Source: Atopsyche davidsoni
Taxonomy: Eukaryota > Arthropoda > Insecta > Trichoptera > Hydrobiosidae
Assembly (NCBI GenBank): GCA_022113835.1
Contig: JAILWY010000025.1
Location: forward strand, 7,270,501 to 7,334,500
Length of the DNA stretch: 64,000 nucleotides
Direction of reading: 5' to 3'
Shown in pieces: positions 1 through 13,800 of this stretch; the stretch's first letter is position 1, and every line of letters begins with the position of its first letter. A program made the translations under genes and the position numbers. Under the pieces are notes generated by a model that made no database searches, was not told the DNA's origin, and worked only from the letters and a program-made list of their open reading frames with translations.

Positions 1-2040
1 TGTACTTATTCTATATTTATCGATTACTGGAATTCTTTTTAATTGACGTAATTAATCCCATACAGGTTATCTAATTTTTGAAATGTGTGTTAGTGTCTCA
101 TACGATTTACGTGAGCCCGTTCATACGGTCAGGTGGATGGGATTTCATTTGACATTTTTGGGTAAAACGAAATACTGGTTGGACAAGGTTCTATTCGGAT
201 GGATCTATTAATAAATTTATCATGAGCGACATCGGTTGATTCATAAACCAGATAAGATTGTGTGATGTATCAATTTAAATTCAATTTTAGGAAACTTCTT
301 GTATTATTAAGATTAAAGTAGAAGATTACTTTACCATTTCATAATACTTTCCGTTTAAAAAACTAAAACATCAATCAAAAAAAATATACAAATAAAATTA
401 GGTAGATTTTTGACATGTGTTTTTTTTTTAAACCAATTCAGTTTAAATTTTTGATGTATAGTTTTAAATACAAAATAATTTATAGTATTATTAAAAAGAA
501 ACAAAATTAAATAACGATTTAAACTCATTCAATTTTAAATGAACTTAGTTTTAAATGATGGTGTTTTATAAATAAAATAATTTATTTCCAAAATGCAATT
601 TATAAAATTTATTTTAACTTCTTATAAGTTAATTAAAACACTGTTTTTCTTTTGAACCAGATATGATGTCTCAGCATGCTTTTCATATATTTTTTTTATT
701 TAAAGAATTGTAGTTGATTTATAAAAATAATTCATCAGACAAGAATGTGGATGTATTTTAAATATTTTATAGTAAAGATTATGCCAAGCATTTGATATTA
801 AATCAAATTCATTCTCAAATTTTCTATCAAAAGTTTGCGATTCATTAAAATCTATGACACATCTCAAAAGAACAGTTTGCGTCTAAGAAATCGCTTAATG
901 ATTAATCTGAGTCATTATATCTGCATATGTAAAGATAACTTTTTACTCAAAACGTGAGAACTAAACGCGAAGCAAAAAAATATGTACTCTTTTAAAATTA
1001 TTGCAGCTTGTACAGTAATTTTCTTTAAATTTGCTCGCTAAGGAGGCTAATAATGTGAATTGAAACCTAAGCAAGCTTTAGAAAAAATAATAATGCATGA
1101 AAAATTACTATGGTTTCAGATTTATAATATTCAAACAAGATTAGGTAATAAAAATATATTTTCGGACTTGTAAACGGATCCTGAAGTATCCCTGAAAAGA
1201 CGAAAGCGTTCACAGCTATATTTTTATGTAGTCTCCTAGCCATTTGGCTATTCATCAATATGAGCAGCCGAATATATAAGAGACAACAATTTGTGTAAAT
1301 ATAGTTTGAAAAATAAAACCACTCTATGCATTAATTTTTATTACATTTTTAATTAATTAATTAATTTTACTTATATTTTTTAATTTTAAGACATTATTGT
1401 GTAAAAAATCTTGCTTTGTAATTAAACATTGTGAGTTTTATTTCAATTAAATGATTGTATACTTTGAAGCAAAACTAACTCATTTAGGTAGAAATATATT
1501 TTATTCGAAGATATACACGATGTTTATATTTTTTTTATATGTCTATAGTTACATAACATAAGTGATAAGTTAACATATCCACTCTTATGTCAAAGGCCGC
1601 AAGAGATAAGACACAACAAGAAGCAACCAACCTAACCTGTTTTTCATTAGAAAACTTTCATAATATTGTTAAAATGTTGATTATAAACTTGTATAGTTTA
1701 AATCTTGTACGTAGATATTCTGAAAGAGTCTATGAATTTCGTTTCAAAGAAATCGCCCCACACATGAAACGAAGAGAAATATCATCGTTTTTTTACGATA
1801 AAGGTGTGATTCAAAACCCGGCACTGTGTCCAATTAAACTACAACGTTTCTGTACTTGAGCGTTACCAATATGCCTAGATTTGCTATATAAATTCCTGAA
1901 TTTATTATACTTATATATTTCAGTCTATTTATATATATGTTGCTTTCTAAATATCATTAGTGTTTGTAAAAATAATATATGGGTATTTATATCAGCAAAA
2001 TATAATCAGATATAAATAAAAGGTTTATAGTATTGCAGAT
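1..2040. other. no gene seen
   Basis: AT-rich non-coding DNA with short chance open frames. A TTAATTAATTAATTAA run is near 1350. Confidence 0.6.
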
Positions 2041-2049
2041 TCGAGTTTT

Positions 2050-2250
2050 ATTTGTGTTTACGATGCCCTTAAGGCTTCGCGGAGAGGCCGAATTAGGCTG
2101 AAAAGGTTCTGACGTCACATTAGCACAGTTTGAGCATATGAAAAAAAAAATGAACAAACCCACTCGAGTAAGTCATTGAAAAAAATAAACTAAAATGACC
2201 GTCCCACTAAGCCTCCTTTCGGGACGGCCGATATTAATCGCGGAGTTGAA
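2050..2250. other. short GC-richer stretch with CCGTCCC/GGGACGG stem
   Basis: Contains AAGGCTTCGCGGAGAGGCCG and CCGTCCCACTAAGCCTCC followed by TTTCGGGACGG, a seven-base stem. No gene seen. Confidence 0.35.
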
Positions 2251-2543
2251 TAATGTAATTTTATATTTATTGTGATTGAAATATTTTTTTTTATGCTCCA
2301 TTTTCAGGTGTACAGCCTCACCTGACCACATTGCTGATATGTCGAAGGAGCGGCTTTGGGTATTGGTGCTTATTCGGTGGACTGTATATTGAAATGATTG
2401 TCAGTATGATTTTTATGAAGGATAAAAATAACAGCCTTATTTTTTCGTTAAGCATGCTCATATTACACAGGAGTGCTTTTTATGGGGCCCCAAAAACAAA
2501 TAAAGAAAATTTATATATATAATACATATATATATAATATTTC

Positions 2544-2547
2544 CACA

Positions 2548-2600
<53 letters not shown>
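2544..2600. repeat. (CA)n microsatellite
   Basis: About 28 CA units with one interruption (ACATAC). Confidence 0.97.
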
Positions 2601-2601
<1 letters not shown>

Positions 2602-5600
2602 CCTGTAATGATTTCAAGTATATTTTATTCTTTGCTTTCTCACCCAAACGATTCGTGAATAATTATCACATATACAATTATTACACTTGTACAGGTAAAG
2701 TTTAAAAAATTTGTTATTTTTTTAAATTAAACTTTGAGCAATGCTTACATGCTATATTAATAATATCAAGTGATGTGATTTTAATATAAATAAGTAGCAA
2801 AAAAAGTACATTTGAATAATGATAATTATCGTTGCTTTCTTCGGGGAATAATCAAATGATATTACCATTTATAATCTTGCATTGGGTACAAATGTGCGAG
2901 TTTCACAGATTTATTAAAAATATATAATGTGTATAGCGTAATGAATTAATTTTTATTTAAATCACCGGTCTCGCTCGAATTGCACTTTTTAGACACAAAT
3001 TAATGAATAAAATATGCGTAATTTGCATTGTTCTTCATACAATTGGATCTTTTTTTTTTGTACAACATTTCTCATAATTTTGTATCTATAAAATCTGTGA
3101 GGCAGCAAAAAAATGTGTGAAGAACATATTTTCCCGCTGTAGATGTGTAATTATCTATGTAGGCATTACCAAAGAACCTGATGAACTCATTTTTCTGTAG
3201 TTTTACAAGCGGAAGACATCTGAATTCGGATAATTTTGATAAGGTGTCAATTCACCACACGACTATTAATTTAATAAATAAGTGTTTGTATGTGGATATT
3301 GAATAGTATGTGGTCTTGAAGCGATTATAATCAAAGCATTTTGAAGTTTTAATTTAAGATATTATTTATTATTTAGTATTATTAAGTCTTACAAAGAAAA
3401 CTTAAAAAATATCGTAACACAAAAATGCTAATGAAAAATGAAACAACGATGGACTTAATTGGAAATATCAACGTCTTTATCAAATAGAGTGAGTTTTTTT
3501 TTGGGAATGGGAATTTATATTTGAGTCAATATAATAAATATTGAAAAAAATACTTCGTATAAAGTAAAAATAACACTTTCAGTCAAAAATATTTTAATAA
3601 GTCAAAATCAAAATAAATTTTGAGGTTAATGATCTATACGCACGCAGTTTTTTTTACTGTTTATTATATTTCTGAACCGCTTGAAGGATCAACCAACTAA
3701 TAGGTTATATATTAATACAATTAAAACAAAATATAAAGCCTTAATTGCTGAATTATATTTAAATGCAGTTGGAATAGCAGTAAAGTCTGCGGGCACGATG
3801 ATAAATAGAACAAAGATGTTCGCATATAAAATAAATTACTATTCTAATGTCTCGGGCAGGTTTTTTTTTTCCTCTGGCTCACTCACCGTGGATAATTGTG
3901 GATTTTTCGGTGGCTGGGCAAGTCACACACAGCCACACACACTGCCTGCATTGCTGAAAATAATTAAACACTTTACTTTCGTGGCGATTTCCATATTGCG
4001 ATATATTAGCACTTTCTCAGCCTGGCAGATGACTCTCTTGTATTGTATTTTCAGATTAACGGTCGGTTTGAATGTAAACTAGTGGATTTGAATAAAGATG
4101 ACCAGTATTAAATTGGTGCACTGGCAATTTCTCTGGATCCATCTAGCTGTGTCAAAATTAGAGAGCCAGTCACAATTATAATTATTTTTATTATTCTTGT
4201 ACTACTTACCGCGATTTTTGTGACGTTTTGATAAAAAAATGTAAATCAAACTACAAGTGTATGAATAATCTCTTAAACACTATTTTTATAAATAATCGAA
4301 TAAATAATTTTAAATAATAAAAGATTTTGAGACTAAATTGTTATTTTTTCCCCTTATATTGAATTGTACTGATTAAAAAACAAAAAAAAAATTTAAATCA
4401 TCCATTGCATACTTCTCAACATAACATCGAAATTAAATTTTATTTTAAACAAAAAATGTGTTATATTTAATTTAAATTTAAGTGCTGATGTGATTTTAAA
4501 TTTTAAGTTGATAATTGCAGTTCTCATTTATCGCTTTTAAATTGCAAACTAAAACAAATAAAATATGTCCATAATTGTTACCAATGCTGCAAAAAAACGA
4601 AAAGTAATAATGTGTTAATAAACTGATTGACTCTAATCAGTACTGGATGGTTAAAAAATGGAGTAAAAAAAACGTGGACAGATTATAATGTTGTTAGCGG
4701 GTAAGTATATTAAATTAGATTTTTTATTGTTCTTACCGCAGTAGGATAATGGCACTGAAAAGAAAGTGCACTCTAAGACAAGCTTGGAAAGAAACATGTA
4801 GTCTCTTTTATTATTCAGAGTTTATTTTGTGGTTAAGAGTAAAATCTAATCACCATTTATTCTAAAATATGGCAGATGTACTTTAAATATTCAATAATTA
4901 AGCTTGAATATCACAAAGTAAAGCAAAGCTTCTTATTATTGATTGAGTAGTGTATATTTGCAAGTCTTGAAATATTTTATATTTGATGTTGTTGAAATTA
5001 TTTAAAAACAGAGGAAAATTGATAGGATTGATTGAAAATAAATATAATTGATAGTTTAAGACATCTTTATGTTCAAACTATGAAGATTTGGTTTGCTTTA
5101 AACTGTAAACTAACTACAGCACACAAATTTGCTGAAATGACAATATTTATTAATTAAGTAATTAATTTTTAAACCAAAAGTAAGTTCTGAAAGATACGTA
5201 AAAACGAAACTGAAATACCACAAAAATAAAATATTATATAACACCCATTGTTCTATTAAATAATAGTTACAAATTTAAGACAATATTTGCATTTTTGCTC
5301 CATAGATGCATTATCTAATTGATTTATGTGGATTTTAAACGATTTTAAACATTTATAGCTCTATTATGCACCAGCTGAATATTAACATAACCATTTGCGA
5401 GAAATTTATTACTCAATCTTAATCTTTGTTGCTTTTATAAGCAATTTGTATTTAAAATTCAATATACTACAGTGTATTTAAAATTGCATTTAATTTTATT
5501 ACATTATGTAAAATTCTGGCAATACTATCTGCAAAGTATAAATTAATGTCTCATTTAGTACAAAAGAGCTATTATAATAAATAATTCAATACAACTATTT

Positions 5601-5984
5601 ATTGCTTGCTTTTTGAAGCCTTCCTGAAAAAAAAAATTTTGTGCATAATATAATTGCTTGTCTTTTTCGTAGTCTCGTCACAGTTTTTTATTAAATTTAT
5701 TTATTTTTAAATACTAATAACCTTATAATGTTGTCAGTTAGAAATAAAATAATAAAAATATTCGGGCATTAAAATAGTTTATTATAAAACACAGTTTAAA
5801 ATATTTCACTGTATGCCATTGAAAACTTCCTGTAAAAAATCGTAGTACATAGTTTTAAAATAAAGAAACCGATATTTTATTTAATACCTTTTAAATTTAT
5901 TATTAAAATCGTAAGTATTATTTTTTTTAAATATAACATATAAAGATATTTACAAGTTGCCATTCAAAACTGATATATTGATAT
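2601..5984. other. no gene seen
   Basis: AT-rich. The open frame at 3681-4082 has low-complexity composition and no signal, domain or splice support. Confidence 0.6.
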
Positions 5985-6175
5985 AGTTTGAATATTTTTG
6001 AATAAAATACTTATTATCAAACTCATTATCACTCTGTTTGAAAATGTCAACGTGAAAAGTTGGCGAAACCGGTCAAAAATAAAAACGAACACGTGGAAAA
6101 TCACTCAAGTATTTTATTCAAAAGTATTAAAATGGAATTCCACCAAGTACTCTCTGTCAAAAATATTGATATAGT
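5985..6175 (-). repeat. hairpin element H, copy 1
   Basis: One member of a family of about 200 bases with inverted ends. The outer motif is GACAGAGAGTACTTGGTGG, then a segment with AAAATACTTGAGTGATTTTCC, and a centre with GACCGGTTTCGCCAACC. It has no coding capacity and looks like a non-autonomous foldback or MITE-type transposon. Confidence 0.75.
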
Positions 6176-6479
6176 TTGACACGTGATTTATATAAATCAG
6201 AGTACGAGATATGTTTTGATTCGCTTTGGGACAATTCGTAAAATGTTCTTATTGTAATTGAATAGCCACAGTTTAAGGCTTTAACCGGTTGCCTTTCGAA
6301 GCCTTCCCGTAAAAAATGACCGCAGTCGTGTTTGAACAACGGCGTGGTTTTTTGCTGTTCCGATCCCCTTCTCATCTGCTCCAGTATCACATGATAATTA
6401 CACACACAATGCAGCGGCGAGCTGCTCCGACGAACTGTGCCCACGACCGGATCTGCTTTTTCCATGGGAGAAGGAGAAA

Positions 6480-7010
6480 GTGACAAAAAATGATAGGCAG
6501 GGTCTATAAAACACCAAAAGCAAAATGTTACGACTTTGCACAGATCGTTTTCAGGAAGGTAGTACACAGAAAAAAACGACAAAAATAATGTGGAAACGAT
6601 GAAAATGACAAAAAAATACAAGTAGGGTCTATAAAAGTTTGGTCGCAGAATGTTAAAATTTTACACAATATATTTTTATGTTCTTTGTTCACAGATAATA
6701 CGACGACTAAAAAAGTGTTTTATTTTATTGAAAAATATATACATAGCAATGGTCTATAAAAAATTATATGAATCTTGTAACAGTTTGTATTTACAAATAT
6801 AAAAAAAAAAAAATATTTTTTTGAGGGGAAAGAAGAACCGAAAATAATAAGCAAGATGTATAAAATACAAGAAGCATAGGAAATATAAATAAACGCGGTT
6901 TGTTTTTAAGAAGTGAGTTGCAAATATTTTTCTTGCTGTAGGAGAAAGAATACATATTATTGGCAGGGTCTATAAAAAAAAATGTTAGGGTCTATAAAAA
7001 AAAAATATTT
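6480..7010 (+). repeat. degenerate tandem array with GGGTCTATAAAA boxes
   Basis: GGGTCTATAAAA is at 6500, 6625, 6966 and 6988, GGTCTATAAAA is at 6751, and a decayed GATGTATAAAA is near 6855. Spacing is about 105-125 bases apart from the last close pair. Flanking bases also match between units (AAAATGTTA after the box, TTCACAG or TACACAG later). Confidence 0.55.
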
Positions 7011-9720
7011 TAATAAAAGTGTTGTATATCGTATATTTGGTTACATTTGATACAAAATGTCAATAATAGTATTATAAACGCAGTATTGCTATTTTTGTAG
7101 TTACTAATCAAGAAAAGAAACAGTTTTTTTTAAAATACATTGAAGAGGCAACCCTGTTTTATTGTTATACACAGTATTTGAATCGGTTTTGTCTAATAAT
7201 TTGATCAATTAACTTTTATATTTGCTCTTAGAAAAAATATATGATTACAAATTATACACTTGTGGTCTCTGTTTACAGCAAGTTTAAATATATGCTTAGC
7301 AAAATAAGTACATTTTATCAGTGTACGCAAAGTGGCAATTACAAATTCTGTATATAAATACAAGAATTAAAATACTTTTCTTGTTAGTCTACATAAGTAT
7401 CAATCGAATAATTTTTTTACGAGTTAAATAAATTATTCAAATTAAATTGAATGATATAGTGTGAAATTCACGAATTGAATAAAAATAGTCGTTAAGCATA
7501 ACAACTGAAGTATGTATGGTGATTTGAAATTCACCTTTCACCATTGATATGCGTTCAATTATAACATAGCCCTTTCATATCCAGATTCTATAGAGGCCGT
7601 TAAGGCCCACCATAGTAACTATCTTTATTTTTTATTATTTTTTTATTATATGATTATCAAATTAAATTTAACGGTCATATTTCAGAGGCGTATATATTGA
7701 TTTTTTAAAATTATTTATAAGTTGTTGGACTTTATAAAATAGAAAATAAAACACTTCTGCCATCTATGGACAGAAAGGCGAACTTATTTTATAAAAGTTG
7801 TACAGCCTATCAGAAAAATATACCTGTACTTGCAGTACAATTAACATTGATTTATTATTCATAGATTATTTATTTAAATCGATATTATTATTTATTGATA
7901 CTTTAGACATTCAGCGCTAAATGTGTATCATATTTTTTTTAAATACTTTAATTTAAAAATAAAATTTTGTGTTAATTTTATCTATAAAATAATTTGTTAA
8001 ATTAATTATTCCAGTCAAGTTAACAAACAATATATTTAGTTAATAGTAACAACGAAAAAAAAACCCATTGATTTTATAGTTTATCTTAGCTTGAGATGTA
8101 TATACTATTCACTTTATATATATTTTTTTAATTGGTATACTATAATGTATTGAATAGATTTATTCTCGTCTTTGCAGGAGAATTTTAAACAGATACAATT
8201 TATGGACCATTTTGGTTTAAAATACGTCTACAAAATATGCAATTTTAAAATAATTATTATTTACAATTTCTTTTATTTACCTTGTGTATTTTTTAGTAAG
8301 TTAATCGTCGTTTTTCACTTAAGATACTACTTGTGTGTTTTGTTAATAAAATATGTTTATATTACAATTCATATGATATTAAAATAATATAACATTGAAA
8401 TTACGAAGTAGTTACATCGATTGAATAAAAATAAAATAATATTTTTATTAGTATAGAGGCAAAAAAAAGATATTTATTTAATATACAATATGAACTATAC
8501 TGATTTTGAAATATATGTATTGATATATTTTTAAAAGTCATATTAATTATATATATTTGTCATATAGTCATAGTGAGTTATTTTATAAATTACCAAACCT
8601 TCTAAGATGCTAAACGATTACTAATTATAATTTCTGGATGCCTTGACGGAGTTATTGATAAATTAAATACTTCGAATTATTAAATTTATTAATGTTTTAT
8701 GTGTATATTTCTTACCAAAGAATTTATTACAAACCTTTTGATGTTTGTTACATCGACTTTTATTTTGGTCAGCATTAGATTAGAACCTTTAGCATACCCT
8801 GATTTTATTTTGTGTTCTTATATATACATATTTGTTTACTTATTAAAATACTTATCTCATAAAATCAATTAAAAACAAACATCCACTGTATTCAAAAAAA
8901 ATAATGCACGAGTAGAAAAAAAGCAGATTTATTGAATATTTAAAAGTAATCACAGGTTAAACATTAATCTACTTTAACGAAACACAATCAAAGACAATGC
9001 AAAAAAATATAGGCTAGTAAAAATTAATTGACATTTAAATGAGTTTATGAAACAGATCGAAATAAATATTGTAACTGAAAGCAAAAATATTATTTTTATC
9101 AGGAAAATGAATTTTAAATCAACTGACTCAAAGCTTTTTGTTATAGTTAAAGGATAACTATGAACTGATGTTTCCAATGTCCTCAAATTTTATTTTGATA
9201 TAAGTTATTTATTAATCGATTTTCAGTTCAATATGAAGGTTTGAAAAACTTAAAATAAACCAATTTATTTTGCTTAAAGTTTAAATATTTAAAGTATCAA
9301 ATTTTCCTTGTAACTGTTTATTTTAACTATAAGTCTATAGTTATGTATATAAAATTAGACAACTTTTTATAAATTTACTGACCACAAAGGTGATGTAAAT
9401 TTAAAATCTATTTGAGGGTATTTATGTATTTAAAGAAAATGTATAATTTATAGTATTTATTCAGAAGTATATTTAAAAAATAAGTAAAGTAGTTGTATAG
9501 TAAGTTAGTTTTAAAACTAAGTTGTTGTTTCTATGGTAGATGTAAAATACACTCTATTCTTAGAGATTAATATTAAAAATTTAAAGCATAGCTTAAATAA
9601 ATTTGAATTATTGAAAAGATACCAGAAATGAATTTCTCATTTTATTGAAGGGTTTAGTTAAAAATCAATACTTGTGTGTGTGATGAGTGGATTTAATGAA
9701 TGTTGAATTAATTTATAGGT
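7011..9720. other. no gene seen
   Basis: AT-rich DNA beyond the 3' end of Osi7. No further Osiris exon was found to the left, although Osi6 would be expected there in a conserved cluster. Confidence 0.55.
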
Positions 9721-9734
9721 TGTAAATAAAGTAA

Positions 9735-10235
9735 AAACTTTTATTTAAATATTTTTATTTCAATAAATAATACATTGTTTTGTACAAGAAATAGTTAAAC
9801 AATAAAACATAACATTTAATAAGAAATACATAATAAAGGAACAAATAATAATATTAAATGCAACAAAAATAAACAAAAATTGAGCAATAATAAAAAATAA
9901 TCACAGGTTAAAATAATAAACATAAAAGAAAGACTAGACAAAATAAAAAATAGATTAGGTAAATAAAAATAAAATTAGTCTTTGGAAACATAAAAATAAT
10001 AAAAAAAACGTAAACAAAAAAAAAGACAAAGAAGGAAAAAGTGTTATTTACAAATTAATAAAAATAAATATGCGGTTGCCACAGGCAAACGGCAAAAAGA
10101 CACAAAATAAATAAAAAAAAAAAACAAAATAAATATTACTTTTTCTTATACGGTGACAAATGATTATTTAAATAAATTTTAATAAATACAGCCACTTTTA
10201 TTGCCTCAATAAATAATAAATAATAAATATTTATT
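9735..10235 (-). terminator. candidate poly(A) signals of Osi7
   Basis: On the minus strand AATAAA occurs at 10235-10230 and 10203-10198, and again as a close pair at 9759-9754 and 9745-9740. The pair is followed by a T-rich stretch. The last pair would give a 3' UTR of about 830 bases. Transcript data are needed to choose among them. Confidence 0.4.
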
Positions 10236-10570
10236 CTTGTCTTAATTAATATCCAAAGACGAATGCGATGTTTCAATACTCCGCTAATTATAACTCCGAA
10301 TTGAATAAAAGCATCGAACAACGCAAGGGAAAGAAAAAAAATATACACAACGAAGCGACAAAGTTAAGATGCAAACAAAAAAAAAATATATATATAAAGA
10401 CACAAAAATAGAGAATGGCTAGAAAGAAGCAAAGTAAAATTAAAAAAATGCGTCGATTGAATACTCATTCGTTTTTGAAGCGTTTTTGTGAATGCTCACG
10501 AGTTTTAGAATAGCGGGATGGACGGATTCGTGTTTGAAATAATAAATAGGTTTTTTTTTAAGTAAAAGGT

Positions 10571-10854
10571 TTAGTTCTGAAGGTGCTTGGGGAGCTCCAG
10601 GTTCAGGGATCGTCCGTATCCTCCGTGGCCGGAGTGTCCGTATCCGGCGTGGACGTCCTCGTGGCTGGAGGAGTGGGTGTTGGAGTGGGAGTACACTGGC
10701 TTGGTGACGATCTCGTAAGTGGTGGACTTGTGTCCTCCTCCGGTGAGTGACTTCAGGCCGATGATGGCAGACAGCATCAGCGACATGAGGGCGGTCATCA
10801 GAGCCTTGCCGGCCAGCATGGCCAGGGCGCCCATGCCCAGGGCTCCGAGGGTTC
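10571..10854 (-). CDS. Osi7: Osi7 exon 2 (last)
   Basis: The acceptor TTTTTCAG|GAACCC restores the frame as Gly-Thr-Leu-Gly-Ala-Leu-Gly. The exon holds most of the hydrophobic DUF1676 segment, the TTYEIV motif and a His/Ser/Gly tail (93 residues). The stop TAA is at 10573-10571. Coding GC content is far above the flanks. Confidence 0.93.
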
Positions 10855-13800
10855 CTGAAAAACGAAGAAACGAACATATTTCAGACACAGCAGATATATA
10901 CCAAGAAAAAAAAAAAATTGCAATGATTAAAAAAAATTATTACAAGCTACATATTTTTTATCAGAATATATGTAGGACATCAAGTAATTGATGTTCTATA
11001 TAAGTGCTAAAAAAAACTTAGGTCGTCTAGTAATCGACCGTTAGATAAATATATAGAACTGTAATTGAGATCGATCAACTTATAATGTATTGTAAATTAC
11101 AATTCATACACTTAATAAGTATTTTCTAATGATAAGAGATGAAAACACTTTTTTTTGCTTCTTGAAGTTTTTCATGAAAATTATGAAAACCTTCGAAAAA
11201 TGACTTTGTAGAAGTATTAACGAATATTGAATGCACACTATATTTTTAATATTTATCGATCATCTTCTTAAGAAATTCAATATTTTTGACAGAGAGTACT
11301 TGGTGGAATTCCATTTTAATATTTTTGAGTAAAATACTTGATTTTCCACGTGTTCGTTTTTATTTGTGACAGAGTCATAAAGTGCTTTTTCTCAGAGGAG
11401 GTTGGCGACCATTTCACTGTGCATACTCTGGCGAGTCAGTGTTCATGGTTTTCTATGGGGAAAACAGTGTAGCGGGTCTCCGGGTTCTTATACACTGTAG
11501 TCTGCATATTGCTACTGTCCTAAATTATATAATCTTTTACTTACAAAGCCTTAGCGTTTAGATCTGATACTCCTTACAGATACAGAGTACAAAATGGCAG
11601 CCTAATGCAATTCAATAACAGAACCGAGCTCGTGCGAATCAACGGAAGACACAAAAAAAAAAAAACAAAAACAACCGTAATGCGGTATTCTTCTGTTTTT
11701 TTTTTTTTTTATTTTCCCGCTAATCGTTGCATTCGCATTTCGGAATTAATTACGAGGAGCCCGACGAAAAAAATTTGGACCAGATGTGTCGGAGCCGTGG
11801 AGCGACAGCCGACGTGCAAAATGGTTTAATTTTTTTCCCTTCGCAATAATATGTGGGCAGGTGTGACCGAGTCGGTCAGTGTGTGTGTGTATATGTGTGT
11901 ATGTATGTGTGTGTGTATTATTAATTTTTTTGCTCGACTCGGTGGCCATCGCAGTTAACCGTTGTCGGATTCTTGGCCGTGTCATCTTTTTTGTGCGTGG
12001 AATTGATGAGTGGAGTATTCGGGTCGCGCGAAGAAAGGTGCAGATCGGAAGATTGTCTCGCTTTTGGAATATCGAGCGGACTCGAAGGCTAATTGTGGTC
12101 GGGCAACCGATGAAGATACGCTGAAGCAAAAAAAAATTGCCATGTCGAGTGATTTGGGTCCGCAAAACTGATGGCGGCAAGACTTGAACGTAAAGTTATG
12201 AAGAATACATAGAAATATTAGGTGTGCGATTTGGTCATGCAAGTGTGTGAGACTGACTCGAATGTAAAGTGATTTGTGATTTGGGTCTGTAAAAAAATAC
12301 GATGTCGACAATCATGCGGGATAAGTACATAAGAATGACTGCTGTAAAGTTATAAAGAGAATAACTTACAGATTAGAATGTAAGAAATGGTAATGCTTTG
12401 CAGTCTTGTATGTTAGATATTTTTTTTACTTTACTAGAATTTTGATAGTTACTTACAATCTATTCAACATAAGAAGTATGTATGAAAATTAGTAAGGATG
12501 GACAACTATGTGTGATGAGTATATAAATATAGAAATATGTAGAAACCATGAAAATAAATCCTCAATAATGACCAATAAAATTATTGCTTGTAGAGGATTG
12601 TGAATCTGTCATATTAAAAAGGCAAATTTTTTTTTATGGACAATGGTTAATTTATTTTCAATAGTCCATAAAAACTTTTACTTCAATGTAAACAATGAAT
12701 GTTTGTTTTAAATCATGTAATTATGAAAACACATGATGAAACTAAAATATATGTGTATTATTATTTATAATATAAATATAAGTTAATCATGTTTCCAACC
12801 TAACTTCTAGTCGTTTTGACAGTATGTAGTGAGGTTATATTAATTTATTACATTAATATAATTTAGAAAGACCTCTAGAGTGTATTTTAAATTTCAATCA
12901 TCGTGAGATGATAGACCTCATTGTTGAGCTGCCAATAGAGGTCAATTGTTCTATAAAAGTACCCTAGTTAAAACAACTACCTCTTTCTTAACTGCAATAT
13001 AAAAGAAGTACATGATATTAATTCACCGAATGTGTAAATATTATGGCTGTATTTATAAATTCGTCATATATAACTCATTTTTCAGGTCGTCAGTTTCATT
13101 GGATTTAAGGCATCAATTTATGAAAGTATCTCCTGAAAAAAGTGTTTTCATTCTCCGTTAGAAGCGCACGCGAGGTTTGCAAGTTTTCATTTTTTCAGTG
13201 AAATGCATTTTTTTATGATTCGATGAACTTAATTGAGAGTCAGCAGTTCACGTTATGATCGCTTGTCACGAGAGGTTCTGTCGCCATCACGACAACTGAA
13301 AACAAACGTGTCTACATCAATCACTGATTGCCTGATACATCTAGTAAAATAAGATAAATGGACTTGAAACATGCACAGAAAATTTTAACATATACTCCAG
13401 TGGGCCATAGAATGAAACAACTAATATTTGGTACAAAAACGAAAGGATTAATTAATTTTTGTATTTTGACATCTACAAGTGATCTAATCCGTTAATCAAT
13501 AAATAAAAAAAGAAGTAAAACCTCAAAGTACAAAAAAAATACTGAAATACAGTATTTAGAGCCACGGTTTATACCATGAAATCGGAATAGTTGTAAAATC
13601 AAATAATATCAAGTTTATGTTATGTATCAAATAAATCTTGTTATTTTATATATGATATAAATGTAACTGTGTATAAAGCAAATATAATGAATTTATTCAA
13701 TTGGAAAAACAGATGTTCCCTATATTTTTAATTCAAGTAAAAAAATAAGTTATTGCAAATCACAACCATTTCGATTTTGTATGGTTTGATATCAAAAATA

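Noticed and set aside
6157..6621. 154-codon minus-strand open frame
   Set aside because: It runs through a hairpin element and a tandem array; no domain, codon bias or splice support.
6480..7010. CRISPR-like array
   Set aside because: The repeats are degenerate, unit-length similarity extends beyond the box, and the DNA is eukaryotic.
1..9720. Expected Osi6 exons
   Set aside because: I looked for a signal peptide exon or an Ala/Leu hydrophobic exon on both strands and found none.
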